This document shows, in pieces, positions 1 through 7,687 of a DNA stretch of 64,000 bases. A program made the translations under genes and the position numbers. The DNA is from Streptomyces sp. YIM 121038 (lineage in GTDB: Bacteria > Actinomycetota > Actinomycetes > Streptomycetales > Streptomycetaceae): the NCBI RefSeq assembly GCF_006088715.1, contig NZ_CP030771.1, positions 7,562,001-7,626,000 of the forward strand, read 5' to 3'. The notes under the pieces were generated by a model, which worked only from the letters and a program-made list of their open reading frames with translations, searched no databases and was not told where the DNA came from. Every line of letters begins with the position of its first letter. Position 1 is the stretch's first letter.

Positions 1-722
1 CGTTGCGCGCGCATCTGGAGGACCTGGACTGGCTGTCGGAGACGGCCCGCGCCCACCAGCACGTCATCGGCGCGCTCACCGCCGTGACCTGCCCGCTGCC
101 GCTGCGGCTCGCGACGGTGTTCCGGGACGACAGCGGCGTGCGCGCCATGCTGGAGGGCGAGAGCGCGCGCCTGGGCCGGATCCTCGACCGCATCGAAGGT
201 CACGTCGAGTGGGGGGTCAAGGTGTGGCTGCACCCCGACGCGGGCGGCGTCGCCTCCGCCGGGTCGTCGCGGCCGCGCGGCGCTCCCGCCTCCGGGCGCG
301 ACTATCTGCGCCGGCGCAGGGAGCAGCGCACGGCGAGCGAGGAGACCACCGCGCGGGCCGAGGTGTTCGCGCGGCGGCTGCACGCCGAGCTCGCGCGGTC
401 CGCCGCGGCGTCCCGGCAGCACCCGCCGCAGAGCCCGGCCCTCGCCGCCCCGGGCTCCGGCCTGAACGTCCTCAACGCGGCCTATCTGGTGCCCCGTTCG
501 TACGCCGAGGAGTTCCTGGAGCTGATCGCCCGCACCGAGGGCAGCCAGCCGGGCCTGCGGGTGGAGGTGACGGGCCCTTGGGCGGCGTACTCCTTCACGG
601 ACGACGCGGACGACGCGGACGACACCGGGATGACCGAGACGACCGGGACGGTCGGGACGACCGGGGTGACCGGGGTGACCGGGGTGACCGGGACCACGAG
701 GAAGGACACCGAGACCGGATGA
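1..722 (+). CDS. gvpL: Gas vesicle protein GvpL (GvpL/GvpF family), 5' end cut by window
   Basis: GvpL/GvpF proteins are minor shell or assembly proteins of gas vesicles. The frame is open from the first bases, so the true start lies upstream. The visible 239 residues carry the family pattern of a mixed alpha/beta domain (HQHVIGALTAVTCPLPLRLATVF), a central VEWGVKVWL strand, and a second half ending in LRVEVTGPWAAYSF, the usual closing motif. After it comes an unusual tail of about 40 residues: an acidic DD-A stretch followed by GVT triplets coded by 9-bp repeats. It overlaps gvpS by ATGA, and gvpK follows, matching the gvpL-S-K order of Streptomyces gas vesicle clusters. Family assignment is firm; L rather than F rests on gene order. 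Confidence 0.88.
   Translation, partial: LRAHLEDLDWLSETARAHQHVIGALTAVTCPLPLRLATVFRDDSGVRAMLEGESARLGRILDRIEGHVEWGVKVWLHPDAGGVASAGSSRPRGAPASGRDYLRRRREQRTASEETTARAEVFARRLHAELARSAAASRQHPPQSPALAAPGSGLNVLNAAYLVPRSYAEEFLELIARTEGSQPGLRVEVTGPWAAYSFTDDADDADDTGMTETTGTVGTTGVTGVTGVTGTTRKDTETG
663..689. repeat. Three 9-bp tandem repeats in gvpL
   Basis: Three exact copies of GGGGTGACC lie head to tail, in frame, and encode Gly-Val-Thr three times in the C-terminal tail of GvpL. Related imperfect units extend on both sides from about 630 to 700. Confidence 0.9.
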
Positions 723-946
723 CGGCGATCGAGCCCCTGTACGGCCGGGAGATCGCGCTGGTCGACCTCCTCGACCGGCTGCTCGCGGGCGGTGTGGTCA
801 TCGCGGGTGACCTCACCCTGCGCATCGCGGACGTGGACCTCGTCCGCATCGACCTGAAGGCGCTGATCAGCACGGTCGGCGCGGCGGTGCCGTCGCCCTG
901 GCCGGAGTACCCCGAGCGCGGAACCGCCGTGCGCGGGCCGAGCTGA
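719..946 (+). CDS. gvpS: Gas vesicle protein GvpS (GvpA/GvpJ family)
   Basis: This 75-residue protein belongs to the GvpA/GvpJ/GvpM structural family. It shows the signature LVDLLDRLLAGGVVIAGDL, then an Ile/Val-rich strand segment (LRIADVDLVRIDLKALI) that builds the ribbed shell or its tips. It is longer than a minimal GvpA motif and lacks GvpA's conserved C-terminus, which suits the accessory GvpS/GvpJ type. Its ATG overlaps the gvpL stop as ATGA, so translation is probably coupled. gvpK starts 12 nt downstream. The product should act in gas vesicle assembly in the cytoplasm. Confidence 0.88.
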   Translation: MTAIEPLYGREIALVDLLDRLLAGGVVIAGDLTLRIADVDLVRIDLKALISTVGAAVPSPWPEYPERGTAVRGPS

Positions 947-958
947 CGGGAGCCCGCC

Positions 959-1222
959 GTGGACCTCGACCCCCAGACCGTGGAGCGCGACCTCGTCGCG
1001 CTCGTCCTCACCGTCGTGGAGCTGCTGCGCCAGCTCATGGAGCGCCAGGCGCTGCGCCGCTTCGACACCGGTGAGTTGACGGAGGACCAGGAGGAGCGGA
1101 TCGGGCTCACGCTGATGCTCCTGGAGGAGCGGATGGGCGAGCTGCGCGAGCGCTACGGACTGCGGCCCGAGGACCTGAACCTGGACCTCGGGCCGCTGGG
1201 GCCGCTGCTGCCGAGGGAGTGA
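959..1222 (+). CDS. gvpK: Gas vesicle protein GvpK
   Basis: GvpK is a small helical accessory protein required for gas vesicle formation. The 87 residues contain the family pattern VERDLVALVLTVVELLRQLMERQALRR followed by an Asp/Glu-rich helix and the conserved LRPEDLNLDLGPLGPLL ending. GTG at 959 is chosen because a GGGAG SD site lies just upstream and the N-terminus MDLDPQTVERDL matches the family. It appears to be the last gene of the gas vesicle operon, because the next genes run on the other strand. Confidence 0.9.
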   Translation: MDLDPQTVERDLVALVLTVVELLRQLMERQALRRFDTGELTEDQEERIGLTLMLLEERMGELRERYGLRPEDLNLDLGPLGPLLPRE

Positions 1223-1255
1223 CGGGCCCTCGGGGCGGCCGCTGTCGCCGGGCCG

Positions 1256-1363
1256 CTACCAGCGGTACCAGTGCGGCCGCGTCCCGGACGCGCCGGGGCC
1301 CGTGCCGCGCGGCAGGAAGGCGAGCAACAGCAAGAGCAGCAGGACCAGAAGAAGGAAAACCAT
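1256..1363 (-). CDS. Small hydrophobic protein, 35 residues, unknown
   Basis: This short ORF is preceded by a near-perfect SD (AGGAGG) eight bases before its ATG, the best ribosome site in the area. The predicted peptide begins MVFLLLVLLLLLLLAFL, a single membrane helix, and ends in a short polar tail with HWYRW. It lies on the reverse strand between gvpK and the methyltransferase gene, downstream of the latter, so it could be the distal gene of that transcript. I do not recognise a family. A chance ORF is possible, but the combination of SD, immediate transmembrane helix and clean stop argues for a real gene. Confidence 0.5.
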   Translation of the reverse strand: MVFLLLVLLLLLLLAFLPRGTGPGASGTRPHWYRW

Positions 1364-1417
1364 GGCGTGCACCTCCTGCCGTCCGGGTATCCCCGACGGG
1401 CCCGGACACACCCCCGG

Positions 1418-2293
1418 TCACCGGCGGCAGAGCACCTCCCCGTGCAGCACCGCGAACCACCCGTCCGGCGCGCGCCCCCACTCCCGCCAGGCCTCGGCGA
1501 CGGCCGAGAGCCGCTCGGCGTCGGCGTGCCCGCTCTCGACCGCGCGGTCCGCGTACGAGGACGCCACCGTCCGGTCCGCCCACAGCCCCGACCACCAGGC
1601 GCGCTCCTCGGGCGTGCTGTAGCACCAGGTGCCCGCCCCCGCGGTGACGTCGGTGAAACCGGCCGCGAGGGCCCAGGACTTGAGGAGGCGGCCCGCGTCC
1701 GGCTCCCCGCCGTTGGCGCGGGCCACGCGCCGGTACAGGTCGAGCCAGTCGTCCAGGCCGGGGGTGCGCGGGTGCCACGTCATGGCCGCGTAGTCGCTGT
1801 CGCGGGCGGCGACGATGCCGCCGGGCGCGCAGACGCGGCGCATCTCGCGCAGCGCGCGCACCGGGTCGCCCACGTGCTGGAGCACCTGATGGGCGTGGAC
1901 GACGTCGAAGGAGCCGTCCGGGTAGTCCAGGGCGTGGACGTCCCCGACGGTGAACTCCACGTTCGCCAGGCCCCGTTCGGCCGCCGTCGTCCGCGCCAGG
2001 TCCAGGATCTCCGGGGCCCGGTCGAGGCCCGTGACGTGCCCGTCCGGGACGAGCGCCGCGAGGTCGGCGGTGATGGTTCCCGGCCCGCAGCCGATGTCGA
2101 GCACCTTCATGTGCGCCCGGAGCGAACCGACGAGGTACGCGGCGGAGTTGGCGGCGGTGCGCCAGGTGTGGGACCGCAGGACCGACTCGTGGTGGCCGTG
2201 TGTGTAGACGGCCGTGTCGGAAGGGCCGGCGGCGTCGGCCGTGCCGCTGCGCGGCCCGTCCGCCGGGGCGTGCTGAGGCATGCGCTGTGTCAT
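1418..2293 (-). CDS. Class I SAM-dependent methyltransferase (UbiE-like)
   Basis: A 291-residue class I methyltransferase. Motif I is VLDIGCGPGTITADL, followed by an acidic residue in VTGLDRAPEIL that would bind the SAM ribose. VGDVHALDYPDGSFDVVHAHQVLQHVGDP gives motifs II and III, and LREMRRVCAPGGIVAARD matches the post-motif region of the Methyltransf_11/UbiE group. The C-terminal third (WYSTPEERAWWSGLW region) resembles putative Streptomyces methyltransferases of unknown substrate. The ATG at 2293 has no clear SD; a perfect 7-bp inverted repeat lies 7-25 nt upstream. It stands alone between two terminator or intergenic regions. The substrate cannot be predicted. Confidence 0.85.
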   Translation of the reverse strand: MTQRMPQHAPADGPRSGTADAAGPSDTAVYTHGHHESVLRSHTWRTAANSAAYLVGSLRAHMKVLDIGCGPGTITADLAALVPDGHVTGLDRAPEILDLARTTAAERGLANVEFTVGDVHALDYPDGSFDVVHAHQVLQHVGDPVRALREMRRVCAPGGIVAARDSDYAAMTWHPRTPGLDDWLDLYRRVARANGGEPDAGRLLKSWALAAGFTDVTAGAGTWCYSTPEERAWWSGLWADRTVASSYADRAVESGHADAERLSAVAEAWREWGRAPDGWFAVLHGEVLCRR

Positions 2294-2300
2294 GTCCGAA

Positions 2301-2319
2301 CGGTACGCCGAACGTACCG
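2301..2319. promoter_or_regulatory. Perfect inverted repeat upstream of the methyltransferase gene
   Basis: CGGTACG-N5-CGTACCG, with 7-bp arms and a 5-bp spacer, sits directly before the start codon at 2293. A repressor bound here would block the promoter or ribosome access. The regulator is unknown. Confidence 0.45.
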
Positions 2320-2347
2320 GATCATGAGACCCCCGTATCAGGATGTG

Positions 2348-2384
2348 GACCCCCGCGGGTGCGGGGAAGCAGCCCGCGGGGGTC
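2348..2384 (-). terminator. Stem-loop terminator after the DAG kinase gene
   Basis: Perfect 12-bp arms (GACCCCCGCGGG and its complement) are separated by 13 nt. The stem begins 4 nt past the TGA of the reverse-strand lipid kinase gene. There is no U-tract, which is common for Streptomyces terminators. Confidence 0.7.
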
Positions 2385-2388
2385 CCGC

Positions 2389-3876
2389 TCACGCCAGCGG
2401 CGAGGGGCGGTACACCGTCAGCGCCTCCGGCAGCTTCTCGATCAGCAACTCGCCCTCGACCGGCGTGATCTCGCCGTCGTACGCGACCACGGTGCCGGGC
2501 GCGAGACCCGCCACGCGCAGCGTCCGGCGGCGGATCGCGGTCTGCACGGGGGAGCGCTCCACCGGCGAGGTCAGGGCGGCCGCGAGCAGCCGGGCGCCGG
2601 GCTTGCGGCCGCCGTGCACGACGCGCACGTCCAGGAGCCCGTCGGCCAGGTCGAACCGGCGCGCGGGCGCGAGGCCCAGGCGGTTGTACACGCAGTTCCC
2701 GGCGAACAGCAGCCACAGCGCCCGCTCGGTGCCCTGGAACTCGGCCCGCAGCGGCTGCCGGTCCGCGCGCAGCACGTGGGCGGCCGCGAGGACCCCGGCG
2801 GGCCAGCCGCCGACCTTGGGCGACCACCGCTCGCGCTCGCGCACGAGCTCGGGGTAGACGCCGAGGCTGAAGGTGTTGAGGAAGTAGCCGTCGCCCCGGG
2901 CCGCGCTGAACCGGCCCACGTCCACCGCGACCGCGTTCCCCGCCTCGATCGCGGCGGCCACCTCGCGCGGGTCCTCGGCGCCCAGGTCCTGCGCGAAGTG
3001 GTTGAGGGTGCCGCCCGGCACCACCACGAGCGGGACGTCGTGGCGCAGGGCGGCGGCCGCCGCCGTGTTGACGGTGCCGTCGCCGCCGCACACGCCGAGC
3101 ACCCGGGCGCGCTCCGCCGCCTTGTCGAGCTCGGCGGCCACCTCGTCCGGGGAGCACCGCACGACCTCGGCGTGCGGCAGCGCGTCGAGCAGCGGGCGCA
3201 CCCGTTCGGGGCTCCGCGCGCCCTCGTTCACGACCACCACCAGGCCGCGCCCGCCGGGCAGGGCCGGGGCGTCCACGCGCGGGCGGCCCGGCGGCGGCAG
3301 CTGGGACCGGGTCGGCACCAGGCCGCGCACGGCGTAGGCCGCGCCCACGCCGAGGGCGGCGCCCGCGAGCACGTCGCTCGGGAAGTGCACCCCCGTGTAC
3401 ACCCGCGACAGGGCGACGGCACCGGCGAGCGGCGCGACGGCCGCGCCGAGGCCCCGCGACTCCAGGGCCACGCCCGTGGCGAAGGCGGCGGCGGACGCGG
3501 CGTGGCCCGAGGGGAACGACGTGGTGAAGGGCTGGCGCTTGAGCCGCCGTATCAAGGGCACGTCGTCGAGGAGCGGCCGCGCCCGCCGCACGGAGCGCTT
3601 GCCGAGGGTGTTGATGGTCGCGGACGCGAGCGCGAGCGAGGCCGCCCCGCGCACGGCGGCGCGCCGGGCCCGGGGGTGCCGCGTGGCCGCGAGCGCGGCG
3701 CCCGTGGCGAACCACAGCACGCCGTGGTTCGCCGCCCGGCTCAGCCGCGGCAGGACCTGGTCGGCCCCGGGCCAGTGCCGGGACGCCACGGCGGTGAAGA
3801 CCCGGCAGTCCAGTGAGGTGAGACGGGCCTTGGGCCCACGGGCGGGGGGCAGGGGGAGCACGGCGTCAGGACTCAT
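2389..3876 (-). CDS. PAP2 phosphatase / diacylglycerol kinase fusion
   Basis: A 495-residue two-domain lipid enzyme. The N-terminal half is a PAP2 phosphatase with all three signature blocks: KRSVRRARP, SFPSGHAAS and SRVYTGVHFPSD. From about residue 205 a diacylglycerol/sphingosine kinase-like catalytic domain follows, with the nucleotide-binding GGDGTVN near residue 262 and the PGGTLNHFAQDLG loop. The PAP2 part is likely membrane-embedded. Such fusions are known in actinobacteria and could dephosphorylate and rephosphorylate lipid intermediates, but the substrate is unknown. ATG at 3876 is the most plausible start. It is divergent from the ABC-F gene across 151 bp, and a strong terminator follows. 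Confidence 0.88.
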   Translation of the reverse strand: MSPDAVLPLPPARGPKARLTSLDCRVFTAVASRHWPGADQVLPRLSRAANHGVLWFATGAALAATRHPRARRAAVRGAASLALASATINTLGKRSVRRARPLLDDVPLIRRLKRQPFTTSFPSGHAASAAAFATGVALESRGLGAAVAPLAGAVALSRVYTGVHFPSDVLAGAALGVGAAYAVRGLVPTRSQLPPPGRPRVDAPALPGGRGLVVVVNEGARSPERVRPLLDALPHAEVVRCSPDEVAAELDKAAERARVLGVCGGDGTVNTAAAAALRHDVPLVVVPGGTLNHFAQDLGAEDPREVAAAIEAGNAVAVDVGRFSAARGDGYFLNTFSLGVYPELVRERERWSPKVGGWPAGVLAAAHVLRADRQPLRAEFQGTERALWLLFAGNCVYNRLGLAPARRFDLADGLLDVRVVHGGRKPGARLLAAALTSPVERSPVQTAIRRRTLRVAGLAPGTVVAYDGEITPVEGELLIEKLPEALTVYRPSPLA

Positions 3877-4027
3877 GGAATCCCGGGTACCCGGGGAACG
3901 CCGCGGCCAACGGCCGAGTGATCGACCCCACCCCCGGCCCCCGAAGAGCGGGCCGCCCCGCGGGCCTCCGCCGGGCCGGGCCGTAAACCGTTTGCCGCCC
4001 GCGAGCCCGCCCACGGACAATCGCCCC

Positions 4028-5656
4028 ATGGGACATCTAGAGGCCGCACACATCGAGTACTACCTCCCGGACGGCCGGGCGCTGCTCGGAGATGTCTCCT
4101 TCCGCGTCGCCGAGGGCACGTCGGCCGCGCTCGTCGGGCCGAACGGCGCGGGCAAGACCACCCTCCTCAAGCTCATCGCGGGCGAGCTGCGCCCGCACGG
4201 CGGCACGGTCACGGTCAGCGGCGGCCTCGGCGTCATGCCCCAGTTCGTCGGGTCCGTACGGGACGACACGACGGTGCGCGACCTGCTCGTCTCGGTGGCG
4301 CACCCCCGCATCCGCGAGGCCGCCCGAGCCGTCGACACGGCCGAGCACGCCATCCTGACCGTCGACGACGAGGCGGCCCAGCTCCAGTACGCGCAGTCGC
4401 TCGCCGACTGGGCGGAGGCCCGCGGGTACGAGGCGGAGACGCTCTGGGACATCTGCACCACGGCCGCGCTCGGCGTTCCGTACGAGAAGGCGCAGTGGCG
4501 CGAGGTCCGCACGCTCTCCGGCGGCGAGCAGAAGCGCCTGGTCCTGGAGGCGCTGCTGCGCGGCACCGACGAGGTCCTGCTCCTCGACGAGCCGGACAAC
4601 TACCTGGACGTCCCCGGCAAGCGCTGGCTGGAGGAGCGCCTGAAGGAGACCCGCAAGACCGTCCTGTTCGTCAGCCACGACCGCGAGCTCCTGGCCCGCG
4701 CCGCCGACCGGATCGTCAGCGTGGAGCCCAGCCCCGCGGGCTCGGACGTGTGGGTGCACGGCAGTGGCTTCGCCACGTACCACGACGCGCGCCAGGAGCG
4801 CTTCGCGCGCTTCGAGGAGCTGCGCCGCCGCTGGGACGAGAAGCACGCGCAGCTCAAGAAGCTCGTGCTCGACATGCAGCAGTACGCCTCGCGCAGCGAC
4901 GAGATGGCCTCGCGCTACCAGGCGGCCAAGACGCGCCTGAGGAAGTTCGAGGAGGCCGGGCCGCCGCCCGAGCCGCCCCGCAAGCAGGACATCACCATGC
5001 GCCTGCACGGCGGCCGCACCGGCGTGCGCGCCGTGACCTGCAAGGACCTGGAGCTCACCGGCCTGATGAACGCCTTCGACCTGGAGGTGTTCTACGGCGA
5101 GCGCGTCGCCGTGCTCGGGTCGAACGGCTCGGGCAAGTCCCACTTCCTGCGCCTCCTGGCGGGCGACCCGGAAAGCCCCGTCGCGCACACCGGCCAGTGG
5201 CGGCTCGGCGCCCGCGTCGTGCCGGGACACTTCGCGCAGACGCACGCCCACCCCGAGCTGGAGGGCCGCACCCTCCTCGACATCCTGTGGCGGGAGCACG
5301 CCAAGGACCGGGGCGCGGCCATGTCCCGGCTGCGCCGCTACGAGCTGACCGGGCAGGCCGAGCAGCGCTTCGAGAAGCTGTCCGGCGGCCAGCAGGCCCG
5401 CTTCCAGATCCTCCTCCTCGAACTCCAGGGCTCCACCGCCCTGCTGCTCGACGAGCCCACGGACAACCTGGACCTGGAGTCCGCCGAGGCGCTCCAGGAA
5501 GGCCTGGAGGCGTACGAGGGCACGGTGCTCGCGGTCACCCACGACCGCTGGTTCGCCCGCTCCTTCGACCGCTTCCTCGTCTTCGGCTCCGACGGCCGGG
5601 TCCGCGAGACCTCCGAGCCCGTCTGGGACGAGCGCAGGGTCGAGCGCGCGCGGTAG
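4028..5656 (+). CDS. ABC-F family ATPase (ribosome-associated type)
   Basis: 542 residues with two ABC ATPase domains and no transmembrane segment, the ABC-F layout. Domain 1 has Walker A GPNGAGKT (residues 37-44), signature LSGGEQKR and Walker B LLLDEP near 183. Domain 2 has Walker A GSNGSGKS near 363, signature LSGGQQAR and Walker B LLLDEPTDNLDL near 471. The charged linker (about residues 255-320) matches the P-site tRNA-interaction motif region. ABC-F proteins act on the ribosome, either as translation factors or in antibiotic resistance. This one lacks the features that would assign it to a named resistance class. The ATG has a weak SD. An AraC gene follows 52 nt downstream. Confidence 0.9.
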   Translation: MGHLEAAHIEYYLPDGRALLGDVSFRVAEGTSAALVGPNGAGKTTLLKLIAGELRPHGGTVTVSGGLGVMPQFVGSVRDDTTVRDLLVSVAHPRIREAARAVDTAEHAILTVDDEAAQLQYAQSLADWAEARGYEAETLWDICTTAALGVPYEKAQWREVRTLSGGEQKRLVLEALLRGTDEVLLLDEPDNYLDVPGKRWLEERLKETRKTVLFVSHDRELLARAADRIVSVEPSPAGSDVWVHGSGFATYHDARQERFARFEELRRRWDEKHAQLKKLVLDMQQYASRSDEMASRYQAAKTRLRKFEEAGPPPEPPRKQDITMRLHGGRTGVRAVTCKDLELTGLMNAFDLEVFYGERVAVLGSNGSGKSHFLRLLAGDPESPVAHTGQWRLGARVVPGHFAQTHAHPELEGRTLLDILWREHAKDRGAAMSRLRRYELTGQAEQRFEKLSGGQQARFQILLLELQGSTALLLDEPTDNLDLESAEALQEGLEAYEGTVLAVTHDRWFARSFDRFLVFGSDGRVRETSEPVWDERRVERAR

Positions 5657-5708
5657 CGTGGCCGGCAGCGCAGGGCAATCCGTCGTACGCTGCGCGGTTG
5701 GAGACACC

Positions 5709-6671
5709 GTGTCCGTGAGGACGTCCTTCAGGACGGGCGACGTCGACGAGGCAAGGCAGCTCATCGAGGCCACGTACTACAGCAACTTCATGGACGTGTG
5801 CGAAGACCCGCGGCCCTTCAGCGCGCGGTACGACATCGGGAAGCTGGGGGCGCTCACCGTCGGCGACATGCGCTGCGGGGCCGACGTCCGCATGCGCTTC
5901 GGCGAGCTGGGGGCCTACCACGTCAACATCCCGCTCAGCGGGCACGTCTCCTGGCGGCAGGGGGCCGCGCCCGCCACCGCGGCGGGCGTCGGCAGCGCGG
6001 CGGTCTACCAGCCGGTGGGCGACACCGTCCTGGACCGCTGGACCGGCGACTGCCGCCTGCTCGCCGTGAAGGTGGACCGCGCCGCCCTCGAAGGGCGCCT
6101 GGAGCGGCTCATCGGCAGGCCGGTGCCCTCCCCGGTGACCTTCGGCCCGGTCTTCGACACGCGGCGGGGCGCCGGGCGCGGCTGGGCACGCCTCGTCCGG
6201 ACCGTCGTGGCCGACCTGCGCGAGGACGACGGCGTCCTGACCCACCCCCTGGTCGCCGAGCCGCTGCAGGAGGCCCTCCTCAACGGCCTGCTGCTCGCCG
6301 CGGACCACCGCTACCGCGACCGGCTCACCGACCCCGTGCACCAGCTGCGCCCCGCCCCCGTCAAACGCGTGACGGACGCCGTCCACGCGCGCCCCGAGCA
6401 CCCGTTCACCACCGCGGCCCTCGCCGCCGAGGGCCGCGTCGGCGTGCGCTGGCTCCAGGAGGCCTTCCGCCGTTACGTGGGCATGTCCCCGATGGCGTAC
6501 GTACGGGACGTGCGCCTCGGGCGGGTCCGCGAGGAGCTGCTCGCGTCGGGTTCCTGCGAGCGGTCCGTGAGCGAGGTCGCCCACCGCTGGGGCTTCACCC
6601 ACCTCGGCCGGTTCGCCGAGCAGTACCGGGCGCGGTTCGGGGAGCTGCCGTCGCAGACGCTGCGGCGCTGA
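5709..6671 (+). CDS. AraC-family transcription regulator
   Basis: A 320-residue activator of the AraC_binding_2 type. The N-terminal half is a ligand-sensing cupin-like domain (ARYDIGKLGALTVGDM, YHVNIPLSGHV). The C-terminal 100 residues form the double helix-turn-helix, clearest in the second motif (RSVSEVAHRWGFTHLGRFAEQYRARFGELPSQTLR). The first helix-turn-helix (LAAEGRVGVRWLQEAFRRYVGMSPMAYVR) is shortened compared with typical members. GTG at 5709 is preferred over an upstream GTG at 5658 because a GGAG SD lies 6 nt before it and the N-terminus fits. A tandem 15-bp direct repeat in the downstream gap may be its operator; ligand unknown. Confidence 0.85.
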   Translation: MSVRTSFRTGDVDEARQLIEATYYSNFMDVCEDPRPFSARYDIGKLGALTVGDMRCGADVRMRFGELGAYHVNIPLSGHVSWRQGAAPATAAGVGSAAVYQPVGDTVLDRWTGDCRLLAVKVDRAALEGRLERLIGRPVPSPVTFGPVFDTRRGAGRGWARLVRTVVADLREDDGVLTHPLVAEPLQEALLNGLLLAADHRYRDRLTDPVHQLRPAPVKRVTDAVHARPEHPFTTAALAAEGRVGVRWLQEAFRRYVGMSPMAYVRDVRLGRVREELLASGSCERSVSEVAHRWGFTHLGRFAEQYRARFGELPSQTLRR

Positions 6672-7080
6672 CAGGGGCGGCGACCGGGGCCCGCGACGGG
6701 GGCCGCGGCCGGGGCGCGTGCGCTATCCGGACGCGGTGCGCTATCCGGACAGGCCGTGCGCACAGCGGATCGTCGGCGCCGGAGCCCGCGCCTAACGTGG
6801 CTCTGTCGCCGGGTGGACCGGTCGCGTCGCGGGGGGCCCAGCCTTCTCCCGGGGCGGACCGTGGACGGAACCCCGGCACCTCCGGCCCGGCTCTGGTGAG
6901 CGCCGGGCCGGCTTCGGACCGGCGGGCCCGGTCGTTCCCCCTGGCATTCCCCCGTGTGCCATCGGGCCCGCCACTCCGCACGCCGTCGGGGCCCCAGCGG
7001 CCCCCTCCCGGTGGTTCGCGCCGCGCGTCGCGGTCAGACTCGACAGCACGCGGCCCGCGCACCGACCGACGGGAGACGGC
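6672..7080 (+). other. 409-bp gap between AraC and DinB-like genes
   Basis: No gene was found here. The first 80 bp hold a tandem 15-bp direct repeat. Near 6793 the sequence GCCTAACGTGGC contains a possible -10 (TAACGT) for the next gene. The remaining 280 bp or so up to the start codon show no ORF with a plausible start and no strong hairpin, so they may be a long untranslated leader. Confidence 0.5.
6718..6750. promoter_or_regulatory. Tandem 15-bp direct repeat, possible AraC operator
   Basis: Two exact copies of GTGCGCTATCCGGAC start at 6718 and 6736, an 18-bp period. They lie between the araC-type gene and the gene at 7081, just before a possible -10. Direct repeats at about two helical turns are typical AraC-family binding sites. 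The link to this regulator is inference. Confidence 0.45.
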
Positions 7081-7665
7081 ATGAGCACCGGCGACGACCA
7101 GCGGACCCTGGAGCGGCACGGCCAGGCCGTCGAGCAGTTCACCGACCGGGTGCACGCGGTCCGGCAGGACCAGTGGGACGCCCCGACGCCCTGCGCGCGC
7201 TGGACGGTCCGCGACCTCGTCCACCACCTCGTGTCCGAGCAGCTGTGGGTGGAGCCGCTCGTCCGTGACCGCGCCACCGTCGAGGAGGTCGGCGACCGCT
7301 TCGACGGCGATCTGCTCGGGCCCGACCCCGTCGCCTCCTGGGACACCGCGGCCGCGGCGTCCCGGGCCGCGCTCGGCGCGCCGGGCGCGCTCACGGGCAC
7401 CGTCCACCTCAGCTACGGCGAGAGCCCCGCGCGCGCCTACTGCGCCCAGATGACCACCGACCTGGTGGTGCACACCTGGGACCTGGCCCGCGCCATCGGC
7501 GCCGACGAGCGCCTGCCCGACGCCCTGGTCGCCGCGGCCGCGCGCGAAGTCGCCCCGTACGCGGCCGACCTGGCGCAGAGCGGCCTGTTCGCCGCGCCGG
7601 TGGAGCCGCCCCCGGGAGCGGACGCGCAGACCGAGCTCCTGTGCCTGCTCGGCCGCACCCCCTGA
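7081..7665 (+). CDS. TIGR03086-type metal-binding DinB-like protein
   Basis: A 194-residue member of the mycothiol-dependent maleylpyruvate isomerase N-terminal/DinB-like superfamily. The N-terminal four-helix bundle has the pattern PCARWTVRDLVHHLVSEQLW, where the HH pair supplies metal ligands. A second His is in DLVVHTWDLARAIG, the family's third ligand region. These proteins are small metal-binding enzymes related to mycothiol-dependent transferases; most have unknown substrates. The ATG follows a GACGGGAGACGGC ribosome site. It sits downstream of the AraC regulator and may be its target. Assignment to the family is good, function open. Confidence 0.82.
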   Translation: MSTGDDQRTLERHGQAVEQFTDRVHAVRQDQWDAPTPCARWTVRDLVHHLVSEQLWVEPLVRDRATVEEVGDRFDGDLLGPDPVASWDTAAAASRAALGAPGALTGTVHLSYGESPARAYCAQMTTDLVVHTWDLARAIGADERLPDALVAAAAREVAPYAADLAQSGLFAAPVEPPPGADAQTELLCLLGRTP

Positions 7666-7687
7666 ACCGCCGCGCCGACGCGCCTCC

